64,000 bases of DNA from Chamaecrista fasciculata (lineage: Eukaryota; Streptophyta; Magnoliopsida; Fabales; Fabaceae), in NCBI GenBank assembly GCA_003254925.1, contig QANZ01016263.1:934-64933 (forward strand), read 5' to 3'. A program made the position numbers and the translations under genes. A model generated the notes under the pieces. It was not told where the DNA came from, did not search any database, and saw only the letters and a program-made list of their open reading frames with translations. This document shows, in pieces, positions 1 to 10,093 of the stretch; the first letter of the stretch is position 1, and every line of letters starts with the position of its first letter.

Positions 1-2870
1 TATGAAATCCTTTGTTATAAATCCATAATGTCTCTTTTATTTTAAGTAGGCAGGCTAAAGAATTAATTTCTTAACAAAAATTCTATCATTAAATAATAAA
101 CTTCATATCTTTAGTTGGAAAAAAAGTTCCATTGGTAGGCCTGGTAAAGAATTATTTTTTATTCAAACATTAAAGCATAAAATGAAGAGCTTCATATCTT
201 TAGTTAAAATAAAAGTTCACTTGGCATAACCTGAACAAAAAATACAATGGTAGGAAAATTTAATGAGGAATACAACAGCAAATAGAACTGAAAACCATCA
301 CCTAAAATATATTTAATATCAATATCTGTATAATAATATTAAAAAGCTTGACAATAGAATTCCCATTGATAACCAAACACAAAATATGACTTAACAAAAG
401 GCATGAAGTGAATAAGTGATTAAATACAGAAAATTCAGCTTCCCAGTGCAAAGTTTTTAATATTTTGAGCACCACTCGAGTTGAACGATCAATCAATGGT
501 ATTAAAAACTCTGTAAATTCAGCTTCACAATGGAAAACCATTCATATGAGGCTCTCAGGGAATGCAGAAATTCAGCTTTGGATACGAAAAACCGTTCACA
601 TGAAAAACTTCTGTAAATTCAGCTTCTGTAAACTTCTGTAAAATGAAAGTTAGAGAATCTTTCATTATTAATCTTAACCATTTTGTGTATAGCCAAGTCT
701 ACATCAAAAATCGATTTGGAAGCTGACCAAAATTTTAATGGGTTAATTCATTGGATACCAGTTAAGTTTTCTGGAAAATTGTGATAGCTGACCAAATTTT
801 TTTTTTCTTAACTTGATTTTCTAATTGAAAAAGCTATTCTGGTGCTGCAAAATTCTTAATTTGAAAAATAGGCTTTGAATTAATTTCAGTGCAAATTTTG
901 TCATCCACATTAATGTGGAGTATGCAGGTTGTACAATAATCTTTGAAAGTAGAGCATTTTTTAATATTAATGACCAATGATTTAACGAATAACCGTTCAC
1001 ACTGAATAAACTAAATCTACATTCTAATTTGGGTAATTATTTTGTTTTTCAGGTACAACATTGCAATATCAATTGGGGATTATCACATGACCTCCAACCA
1101 CTAATTAAGGTATCAAAAATATAATATGCATAAAAATAGTATGGTATAGAAAAAGTTTGGAATGGAATGGAATGAGTGTTTCGAAAACTAAGTCTACAAA
1201 TATGAGAAATTTGTAGTTATCAAATATTTCCTACAATCATAGAAATAAACACAAAAGAAACAGCAAGAATTAAATGTTTTGAGAAAAGGATACCAATCTT
1301 GAAACCTTAATAGCAGGGGATGAAAATAACAATGAAATTGCTTAGTACGTAAATAGATTCGAATCAAAAGATATTTAACATATTAATTCACCAATTAAGA
1401 TATTGTAAATGATAAATTTGGTAGTACAATAGGTTGGTTATAAAATTTGTAATATAAAAAATGATGTTCATAAATATTAGGCGATATTTTTTCCTGGCTT
1501 TAGAATTCCTTTAATCCAAGTAATTTAAATAACATTATGGGAACTATTGATCATAAGAATTGTTATACTGAATAAAAGAAAATTAAAGACAAACTTTATG
1601 TTTTGAATAGAATTCAAATTTTAAAAAATAGAGTTTTATGTTAAAAAAAATAGGTTATTACATGTATTTTGCTGCAATATTAGTTCATAGGAACCGTTGA
1701 CAAAGTTCTAAATATCAAGCTCTGTACCTATAGCCATCTATAACGGGAATTCATTATTAAAATTTTTCTTTTAATTTTGTTGTGTATACGTACACATGGA
1801 GGAGTTTAAATTTTAAATATGAAGCATGAGAGGAATTCCAATATTCCATAGTTTGGATAGATGTGTTGGAAAGAGGAACATGGGGAAAATTTACGAAAGG
1901 GAGGATGGACTTAGTAGAATATGGGATGAGTTGTAATCTTTTATCAATATCTATACGATTATATATATTTGTAGCGTAGTAGGACTTTTTAGACTGACTA
2001 TATAAAATTAGACTTTTGCTAAGTAGTCACAATTTTGATAACTTATATGGAGTCTAACAAATCACTAAGTTGTTAAAACAATTACAGTTTAGGATAGGTG
2101 TATTGATCAAATTTGCTTTGTTTCAGCTCAAAATTCGTGCACGGAAGCTGTGCTTTTAGATTTTCTAGACACAAGGCCAAGTTTGAAGGAATTCCAGATG
2201 AAAGAAAACGAAATGTCTGAACAAAGAGAAGAGCATCAATGCTCAATTTAGAAGGTTAGTTCTCATTGGAAATCACACAACAAAATATACTATTAGTAAT
2301 GAGTTTTGAAACTTGAAAATTATTGCCCATTGTTGTGTTAATTGATATAGTTACTGTTTTGAAACCAAATAATGTTATTGTTCCTCTATGAGAGAAAAAT
2401 CTAATTACCCTGAAAATTGAATTGATTGCAAATATTTTTTGTTATTTGGAATTGTGTAACCATTTTGGATCTGCATATAAAAAATAAAAAACTTAAGGAA
2501 AAAATGGATTAATTTTTTATGCTTATGATGAAGTATGATATATATAGCAAAAGAACATTTAATATTAAAAACTTTTCAGATGATGAAAAAACTACCTAGG
2601 TAGCATATTAACCAATTTTATAACAGGACACTTTTTAGTTGTTTGAATTGTATGAAGGACATTTTATTATGTAACAAAGAAAACTTGATCATATAATAGG
2701 ACATTTAATCCTCTAATGGAAATGCAGATTTTTAGAATAATGATCTTCACAACAAATCCTTCTGAATCAATAAGTGTGAAAAAGATAAAGTTTTTGGAAG
2801 ATAAAAATGCTAATTCAAAATGAAAGTTAGAGTGTTAGTAATGTGGTCTTTAAAAAAATTAAATGAGTCC
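1..2870. other. AT-rich intergenic DNA with short internal repeats
   Basis: No convincing long coding region is seen. Between about 400 and 640 a short phrase (AAATTCAGCTTC and variants) recurs four or five times, mixed with repeats of CTGTAAACTTCTGT type. A perfect 12-bp palindrome CTACCTAGGTAG lies near 2592. Two short stretches after possible acceptors (about 1053 and 2127, plus strand) could be decayed exons but match nothing I recognise. The stretch may be decayed transposon sequence. Confidence 0.5.
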
Positions 2871-2875
2871 AATAC

Positions 2876-3073
2876 CTTCTTAGTGTGTTTCACAACAGCT
2901 TGTTCCTTTCTAGATATAAACTCCTGTAAGAACGAATTTGAAAAAAGTAAGAAAACTGTTAAATGAGATAGTATGGAGGCTAAAATAATAAACTACCTCA
3001 TCAAACTGTTTGTACAGATTGTACTTTTCAAACAACTCTTCATTATCAGAAATGACAATGACAAAATACTTTT
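2876..3073 (-). pseudogene. Two-exon coding fragment, family not recognised
   Basis: Two short minus-strand exons fit together in phase. The upstream exon ends at 2997 before a GTAGTT donor and reads roughly KYFVIVISDNEELFEKYNLY, then KQFDE. The next exon is exactly 48 bp (2876-2923), lies between a TTACAG acceptor and a GTATTG donor, and reads EFISRKEQAVVKHTKK. The content is charged and helical, suggesting a coiled coil. I cannot assign a family. It may be an old gene, or cargo of the Helitron-like element whose 5' end is at 9016; nothing decides between these. No start or stop could be tied to it. Confidence 0.35.
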
Positions 3074-3732
3074 AAAATAACGAAATAAGGAAATAATAAG
3101 TATGCATATAAATCAACTACTAATAATTAAATATAGAGATTCATGGAATTAATCCAATCAAATAATTAGAATTTAAGAAATAACGTTTCATCTTTCCAAA
3201 GAAAGATCATGCGTCACTTTTAATGTGAAGAAACAGATGGGTTACACTAATACAATTAAAATGTAGGTCACTGACTGTCTATCTCCAACTTTGAACATTA
3301 ATTTCTAATGTAGATTTTTATATTATTACAATTAATGATTGACATAACGAAAATTCCTTTCATATTTCAAGGGAAAATACATCCCTACATATTAATGATG
3401 GGAGAAGCCCTGTAATTGATTATAGAATATAAAAAGTGGGTATGACTGAATGAATTAACATTACCAAAATACTATTTAATGAATCATGGAGGCTGACGAA
3501 AATATTCATAACTAAGAGAAAGACTTTTCAAAGAAATAGGAGGCTAACAGCAGAATTTAGACATAAAGTTGACAGAGATTCTTTTGTGAAACATGGCCAA
3601 CAAATAAGGGTTTGATCAAATAGATAAAAACTAAACCATGATAAACTTATGGTGACCAATGGTCTGAAATAACAATTAAAAGTGTATTACTTTTGTGAAA
3701 CATCAATGTTGTATTATTTATGTTTTTTTTTA

Positions 3733-5059
3733 GGGTAAATTACATAAAAGGGTCCTGTGGTTTAGCCTATTTTCAAATAGGGTCCTGTGGTTTAAAAAAT
3801 GTCAAATAAGGGTCATGTGGTTTGCTCCGTTAACAAAAAGGGTCCTGAGGTATATTTTCGTCTAAAATTTGACAAAAATTTTGACTAAAATACTATTTTA
3901 AGACCCTAACTATTAATTTTTATGCATTTAACTCTCTATTTATATGAGAGGACTTTGACGCAAAAAAATAAAAATTTCGTGGTAATAAATAAATTTCACC
4001 CTTTTCTCTCTCTCTCCATTTTCCAGATTCCCTCCTTATTCATCTTCTTCATCAGAATCTCCTCCCTCATCCCTCATCTTATTCATCAAAATCCAACAGC
4101 ACAAACAACAATCGAAAATTTCAAATAACACCCAAATGAATTGACGTCGGACCCAACTCTGAGATTTTCTCGAGTTTCTCGGCTTTCACCACCGGATTTG
4201 CTTTCGCGATCTGATCTCTTCCCATTGTTTTGAAGTCGAAATCGCACTTGTGTTGTTCAGGATACCGGTGGGACCCACAGAACGTGAAGCCGCACCTGCA
4301 CTTGAACCCCGTGAGTCCCACGCGCCGCCTGCATGTCGAGCACCGGCACGGCTGCGCCAGGGATCCGCCGCCGCTCTTGCCGTCGTCCTGTGAGCGAAGC
4401 GAATCAGGTGTGATGGAAGACGAAGGGACGGAAACGGCAACAGCAACGACAACGTCGACGTCGAAGGCGGCGATTGGTTCAACCGGAGATGACGATTGCG
4501 ATGTCGTCGCCGTTGGCGGTGGCTGCGACGGAGGAGCTAGGGATTGGTTGAGAACTATCTTGGCGACGGAGGAGGATTGTTGTTCTTTGAGCTGTAAATC
4601 TCGATAGCACTTTGAACATAGATCTTGCGTCGCCGGACAACCGAATAATCCGTAGTTATTTGGGTGTTATTTGAAATTTTCGATTGTTGTTTGTGTTGTT
4701 GGATTTTGATGAAGAAGATGAGGAATAAGGGAGGAGATTGCGATGAAGAAGATGAATAAGGAGGGGAATTTGGAGAGAGGGAGAGAAAAGGGTGAAATTT
4801 CATTTATTATCATGAAACTTTTATTTTTTTGCGTCAAAGTCCTCTTATACAAATAGGGAGTCAAATGTATAAAAATTAATAATTAGGGTCTTAAAATAGT
4901 ATTTTAGCCAAAATTTTCGTCAAATTTTAGACAAAAATATACCTCAGGACCCTTTTTGTTAACAGAGCAAACCACATGACCCTTATTTGATATTTTTTAA
5001 ACCACAGGACCCTATCTGAAAATGGGTCAAACCACATGACCCTTTTATGTAATTTACCC
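3733..5059. mobile_element. Pack-MULE with ~400-bp terminal inverted repeats
   Basis: A 1.33-kb Mutator-like element. Its ends are GGGTAAATTACATAAAAGGG and the reverse complement. The left inverted repeat runs 3733-4137 and the right one 4658-5059. Both sides carry the same 9-bp target duplication TTTTTTTTA (3724-3732 and 5060-5068), the size made by Mutator transposases. A poly-T site gives some ambiguity, but both flanks end in A at the right place. No transposase is present; the middle 520 bp is captured gene sequence (next entry). The high similarity of the two repeats suggests a fairly recent insertion. Confidence 0.88.
4138..4657 (-). pseudogene. Captured A20/AN1 zinc-finger (SAP) gene fragment
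   Basis: The minus strand of the element's interior is one open frame from the inverted-repeat edge to past 4140. It first reads [18 protein letters not shown], the second half of an A20 zinc finger. Next comes a linker with [18 protein letters not shown] complete AN1 finger follows: [18 protein letters not shown], then [17 protein letters not shown], with all metal-binding Cys and His in place. The end is [20 protein letters not shown]. These are hallmarks of plant stress-associated proteins, which are usually intronless. The N-terminal half of A20 is missing: the usual Cys is Tyr in NNYG, and a stop lies just upstream in frame. At the usual SAP end (KLEKI) the stop position reads TCA, so the frame runs 13 to 15 residues into the repeat. 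It is a fragment, not a working SAP gene. Confidence 0.88.
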
Positions 5060-5890
5060 TTTTTTTTAATTACATTCTGTTTTTGCTTTTCTGGAAGACT
5101 TATAATAGATTATAAAAAAAGAAAAAAAAAAGAATAAATAATAACTAAAAAAGAATAAATCAGTAGTTTTCTAAAATGTCATATACAAAGGAAAACCAAA
5201 ACGGTAGTTATGGGCGGCGTTTTATTCAAACAATCACTGAATTCCAATATGAACATTCACTTTAATTTTATGAGCTTCTTTATTACATAGATATTTAATA
5301 GCACAGTTAAAAAAAATATATAATATAGGACACCAGTGATTTGGTAGAGTTGATATCAAATTTCTTTAATTGGAAGTCTGACTTATATGGCAAATTAATT
5401 GACTATTTGACAGAGCTAAACTGATAGTTTCTGGAACTATTACTAAGGGATTTCAAAAGTTCTCAATGAAATTACACCTACAAGTAAGGTAAGGCCTTTT
5501 GATATTAATGCTAAGGTTGAATTATTTCATCACATTTCAATATTATACTATAAACTTATGGAAAAGAAATAAATAACTTGCTTAAATAAGTAATATATTG
5601 AATTTGAATATCTGTAATACTCTTAATTCAAGAGATAATGCATTAATAAAATTCGAAGATGATTATTAATCAAAAACTTTGTATTGGCAAACGTCCAACT
5701 AAACACTTAAACAAACAAATCCAAAATAAGATGTAAGCATAAGGAAATATTATAAACTTTGGTTAAATTTAAGAAACAACACCCCAAATAAAATTATAAA
5801 CAAAAATTGTCAATAGTGCAACTGAAGACTTAATAGTCTGCAACTAAGAAAACAAAAAACTAAAAAGATAAAAGATGCTTGAAAATTAAA
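5060..5890. other. AT-rich DNA without a recognised feature
   Basis: Right flank of the Pack-MULE. It includes the second copy of the 9-bp target duplication. Beyond that I see only AT-rich sequence with A-runs, no coding signal and no clear terminal repeats. It lies between the Pack-MULE and the last exon-like stretch of the Helitron cargo, so it may belong to the older element into which the Pack-MULE jumped. Confidence 0.4.
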
Positions 5891-6760
5891 CATCTTGTTT
5901 TGCTTTCATAGTCTGCATTTTGATTGAGGAAAACCCAACTGGAACTTCAATAGTGGGAGAAGAAGATTCGCTAGCAACAACTGCACTGAGCCTTTCTTGT
6001 GGAGACTTAAGGATTCCGCATGATTCTGGAAGATTAATGGAAGAAGATTCCTTGAAACAAAATTAAGAAAAGAATACATTAAATAACATTAGTAAAATCA
6101 AATGAATTTCTTTGAACAACAAATATGATTTTAAACACCTTATCAATCTATGAGAGAACAGCTAAGATATTATTAGCTTCACGAATGATGGTTGATAAAA
6201 ACGAAATATGCAAAATTCATTGAGAATGGATCTTATTTAAAAAAGTGAAACTTCTCATTCAATAGTTTGTAAAAATTGAACTCATAACAGATTTTCATTT
6301 TGAAAAAGAAAATCACACCAATAGTTCATATAAACTTTCAGCAAACAAATTCTTCTATCCATAANATTTCAAGTATCAAAATATATAAATGTGACTCAGA
6401 CCTTCAACAATGTATTCTCCAGAGCATAAAAAAATAAAAGGTAAGATATCCCTGGCTTGCTTTGATTGACTTAAAGGTATAGTATTGTCATTAGAAGTAG
6501 CTTTCTATTTTTATAGTCATTAGAAAGAACAGTATTATCATTAGAAGTAGCTTTCAATTCATCATTGATGGTCTTCAAACTTTCATACACAGCCTCTGCT
6601 TGCTTGCTAATTAAACATATGCTAACTGATTGAAAAGAAGTGGTTCAACTTTTTGCATATGTTGTGCGTGTCTTCAAACTTTCATACTTATCCTTCTGCT
6701 TCCTTCTTATTTTCAACTCATGATCATCTAACTTTATGGTCTTGAATTCCCTGCAATCAA
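5890..6760 (-). pseudogene. Exon-like stretches of unassigned origin in the Helitron
   Basis: Three minus-strand stretches look coding. After a GATTGCAG acceptor near 6750: EFKTIKLDDHELKIRRKQKD then KYESLKT. Near 6620-6540: KQAEAVYESLKTINDELKAT, with a following repeat of ATSNDNT type. At about 6060-5893: ESSSINLPESCGILKSPQER, LSAVVASESSSPTIEVPVGF, then SSIKMQTMKAKQDV and a stop. The first two share YESLKT and look like diverged copies of one coiled-coil segment. No family is recognised. They lie downstream of the COR413IM exons on the same strand and could have been spliced to them in a chimeric transcript. Confidence 0.3.
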
Positions 6761-6957
6761 CAGAAGCAAGCAAAAAATTAATCCATGAAGATTCTTAAGT
6801 ATGAAAAAAGTTGAACCCCGTGGATGATATATATTGTGTATCCCTTTTCCACCATTGGATGTGATCATATAAATTTGTAAAAGGGATACACATTTCACTG
6901 TTATTTTTTACAAAGAAATAAAGGTTCTAATAGTCTCAAAATGATGAATTTACTTGC

Positions 6958-7474
6958 CTTAAATTCATAAATTCATATGGCGCCACAATCACCAAGATAA
7001 AGCTACCAATGGTAACTCAAGTTCACCTGAATATTGAGAAGATACAACAGAAGAATTATTTTGCATTATTGCTCCCTCAATTTATTAGAAAGAGTATAAA
7101 TACAAAGTAACCAAGCATGTCTTATAAAAGGGTGTAGTAAAATAAGAAAGAGAACTCGCCAGGAATAAGAAAGAAGAGGCGAACCAAAAGTGCCAAGAAT
7201 GCAATCCATACACCATATCTACCCCTGCAAACCCAGATTGGGAAATGCAAGATAGATTTGTCTATGAATAGAAGAATATTGTATGTGCTAATTTAGCAGG
7301 TAGAAAAAATTATCCTTAAACTATTAGATATAGTTTGAATTAAAGTCTAAAATTGAAAAAGAAAAATAACAGCATTACTTCATCTAGGCAATAATACTCA
7401 CAGGAGCTAGCAAAGCAAAAAATGGAACAATCAATGATTTCTACACGGCAGTGCCTCTGGCCAGTATTAAGACC
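6958..7474 (-). pseudogene. Captured COR413 inner-membrane protein exons
   Basis: Three minus-strand exons match the chloroplast inner-membrane COR413 cold-acclimation family. Exon 7402-7474 reads VLILARGTAV, a stop, then KSLIVPFFALLAP (family: ARGTGIHKSFVVPLFALQAP). Exon 7160-7224 reads GRYGVWIAFLALLVRLFFLI then PGE (family: GEYGIWAAFLALL). Exon 6958-7026 reads ELELPLVAL, then after a one-base shift LVIVAPYEFMNLR (family: ELELPFIALLLVIVAPYQVM). Exon phases agree and acceptors are intact. Two of the donors are GC-type (GCGAGT and GCAAGT). The transit peptide and the C-terminal third are absent. One in-frame stop and one frameshift show it no longer encodes the protein. It lies inside the Helitron-like element. 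Confidence 0.8.
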
Positions 7475-7915
7475 CTGAAAGATTCAGAATATTCATCAGC
7501 CAAATTTGAAGTTTTATATTTTTAAACTAAGCTAGAGATAAAAGCAGTCTTAATTTTCTATAACCACATTAAGTCAACACCATAAGAAATTAAGTTTGAT
7601 AATGATGAACTGTCCTATTACTCATAACTTTCAAGCAGAAATAGGAATCTGTTACGACAATAAGAAATTAAAATTAAAATGATGAACTGTACGACAATTT
7701 CCACTAATCAGATGATGAATTAAAATTTCTATTTATTTCCTATTGCTTAGCAAGTAATATCTCCGTACCTATATTTTACCTCTTGAAACTGTCGTACATA
7801 GAAATACACGTACAGGAAATTGAGCATACTACACAAAACAGATTGTTAGAAGCCAAAATCAGTCGCAAAAACAAAAACCATTTTGTTCAATAAGCAGAAC
7901 GATAAAGCGACACAA

Positions 7916-8200
7916 ATATGAACAAAAGAAGAAATGTTAGAAGCTTACCGGGCAACAGATTGAAGGAAAGGCGGAGGGTCACCGGAAATTTTTAACCTTG
8001 AGCAGAGAAGCACAGTCGCGATGGAAGACAAATCGAAGACAAATGACATAAATATGAACAAAAGAAGAAATGGTAGAAACTTACCGAGCAACAGGTGGAA
8101 GGAAAGGCGGAGAGATGACGACGATGGTCGAAATCGAAGACGATCTTCACCGAAAATTTTTTAGGTTGTTCAGAGAAGCACAGTCGCCATGGAAGAGTTG
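7916..8200 (-). repeat. Tandemly duplicated leader exon with splice donors
   Basis: Two diverged copies of a roughly 130-bp unit. On the minus strand each unit contains GCGACTGTGCTTCTCTG, a CCGGTGA or TCGGTGA phrase, then CTCCGCCTTTCCTTC and a donor of CGGTAAG type (near 8084 and 7949). They look like a 5' untranslated exon plus intron start, copied in tandem at the promoter end of the Helitron cargo. A nearby ATG (ATGGCGACTGTG) opens only six codons. Confidence 0.5.
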
Positions 8201-8482
8201 AGATATTAGAAATGTTGAGGCGCTAGGGTTAGATGGAGAAGAATACGTCGATGAAAGTGAAGAATTTGAAATTTAAATATGGAGATGGAAGAGAATACGG
8301 AGAAGAAGATGGAGATGCTACATTAATTTTCTTCCCCATTTTCCAAGAGCTGAATACGCAGAGAGAGAAAATGAAGAGAGATAAGAATGAAGTATCTTTA
8401 TTGGTAGAATGTTTAGGAAATAGGATTTGCATTAAAAGATGATGGTTATTGGTTGAAGAGAAATAAGGAAAGAATAGGAAAA

Positions 8483-8960
8483 AATGTTTTCTATTGGTTC
8501 GAACATTATGCTGAGTGATATTTATTGGTTGGCAATGAATAAAAATAGAATGCACCAGGATTTTCGAATTAAAAAAAAACATCTACCTTGCACTGACCAA
8601 AAAAAAAAGGGATGGCAAAGCAAAAAAAAAAAAGGCCTCAATAGGGAGAGAGAAAGTGGGATGAATAGACAAAAATGAATTCTATTGGTTGGAAGATTAG
8701 GCTGAGTGATATCTATTGGTTGAAGTTTGAGTTGAAAATAAGTTGAAAACATTAATTGAGCAATATACTGACCAAAAAAAAATTCGATGGCAAAGCAAAA
8801 AAAAAGGGCCTCAATAGGGAGAGAGAAAGTGGAATGAGTAGACAAAAATGAATTCTATTGGTTGGAAGATTAGGCTGAGTAATATCTATTGGTTGAAGAT
8901 TAGGGTGGATATTGGTGGAAATCATTAATTGTGCAAATGAGTGACCAAAAAAAAAATTTA
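8483..8960. repeat. Imperfect tandem repeat, ~170-190-bp unit
   Basis: About two and a half copies of a unit containing TTCTATTGGTTGGAAGATTA, GGCTGAGTGATATCTATTGG, a run of A after GACCAAAAAA, GATGGCAAAGCAAAAAAAAA and TCAATAGGGAGAGAGAAAGT. Copies start near 8485, 8679 and 8852. The array lies just inside the Helitron-like 5' end, in what would be the promoter of the cargo. Confidence 0.65.
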
Positions 8961-9016
8961 GAGGACAGGTGGCAGCCTCTGGTTGAAAGTTGTTCTGCTT
9001 TATATAGATATATAGA

Positions 9017-9419
9017 TTAATGATTAGTTATGTTATTGTTCATAAAAAAGTGTAAGAAAAGATAACAATTACCAATCATTTAAAGCTAAATCCAAAATTA
9101 TTTTTTTCATCACTAGGGAAATTAGATATTATAACTAGAGAAAAGGGCACAAAACTAGGGACTCAACGATAGTTACGACCTCTACGATGACCCCATGTGA
9201 ATTTCATGTACAAGTCCAACTCATACTTGTTGGGTGAGTTTTGAAAAAATAAACAAATTAAAAGATTGCAAGACAATTCAAGATTAATTATGTAAAAAAA
9301 AAAAAAAAAGAACAATTCCACNAATTCTCAAACTAAAATCGCGTACCGATTTGAGTTTGCCAAAACGACTCAAACATCCAAGGACATCAACATTTAAAAA
9401 AAGGCTTGCGATGTGTCGG
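9017..9419. other. Spacer without recognised features
   Basis: AT-rich DNA between the Helitron-like 5' end and a solo LTR. It contains an A-run followed by a single N at 9322, probably a compressed assembly gap. No coding or RNA signal seen. Confidence 0.4.
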
Positions 9420-10067
9420 TGTTAGTATAGTTAGTAATTAAAGTCCCACATTGGATAAGTTATAAAATTGAGAAGGGTATATAAATGATTGTTAAGTCAT
9501 TTATAATAATTGAATTAAATATATATATATGTCAAAGATGGGCACTTGGGCACTTTGGCCAATTGGGCTGCTGGCCAATAATTAATTTTAATTATTATTA
9601 TATTCAAATTGATTAATTAATTAATTAATTAATTCAAATTATAAACAGACAAGTGCCCATTCATGAACAGTCATGAACATTCATATTTACAGAGAATTCA
9701 GTTTAATCTTAAAGAGACATGATTGTTCACTTTTAAACAGATATGAATGTTCATTTATGAAAGGTTGTAACCTGTCATTTATGTTAGAATCTGAAAGGTT
9801 GTATCTGTCCAGATTTTTCCCATAAATAACACTTCTTCTCAAAAAACAACATCTCATATTTAACTTATCTTTCTTTGTTTTGTATTCAGAAGGTGTTATA
9901 GTATTGTTGGCTATAACACCAGGCTTTGTAAATCCTGGAGGAAATCTGTCATAAACACCCAGCAGCATACAAATAGTGGGGGCTTAATTTCTTTAAGGAC
10001 AGTGACCACACTATCAAAGCCTACTCTATTTTCGTATTCTATCAAAGCCTAGACTATTTTTTTAACA
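9420..10067 (+). mobile_element. Solo LTR fossil (648 bp)
   Basis: Starts TGTTAGTATAG and ends TTTTTTTAACA, giving TGTTA/TAACA inverted tips. Near its start is the phrase AAAGTCCCACATTGG, common at the start of plant LTRs. Flanking 5-mers are GTCGG and GTGGG (4 of 5 identical), compatible with a decayed target duplication. No internal retroelement region adjoins it, so it is probably a solo LTR. Family not assigned. Confidence 0.5.
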
Positions 10068-10093
10068 GTGGGAAGTATATATATGTACTGGAG

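Larger units (their letters stand above)
5890..9016 (-). mobile_element. Helitron-like element, 5' end at 9016, cargo-bearing
   Basis: Read on the minus strand, 9016 starts TCTATATATCTATATAAAGC right after a host A. This matches the 5' ends of plant Helitrons (TC start, TCTATA...AAGC). Inside are a repeated leader exon (7945-8200), three decayed exons of a COR413IM gene with introns retained (6958-7474), and further exon-like stretches (6430-6760, 5890-6060). Multi-exon capture in transcript direction is typical of Helitrons. The 3' end (hairpin plus CTRR) was not found. The lower limit given is only the last cargo-like stretch; the element may reach past the nested Pack-MULE. No helicase or Rep domain was seen, so it would be non-autonomous. 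Confidence 0.5.

Noticed and set aside
2591-2602. CTACCTAGGTAG palindrome as the Helitron 3' end
   Set aside because: A Helitron end needs a GC-rich hairpin some 10 bases before CTRR; this is a bare palindrome without that layout.
4230-4607. 125-codon plus-strand open frame over the Pack-MULE interior
   Set aside because: It is antisense to the A20/AN1 frame, which carries all zinc-finger residues; the plus-strand reading is a GC-rich shadow.
8229-8845. Minus- and plus-strand frames of 64-117 codons
   Set aside because: They fall in the tandem repeat and leader region, change between repeat copies and resemble no protein.
9687-9968. 93-codon minus-strand frame
   Set aside because: It lies wholly inside the solo LTR and has no domain; an LTR is not expected to encode it.
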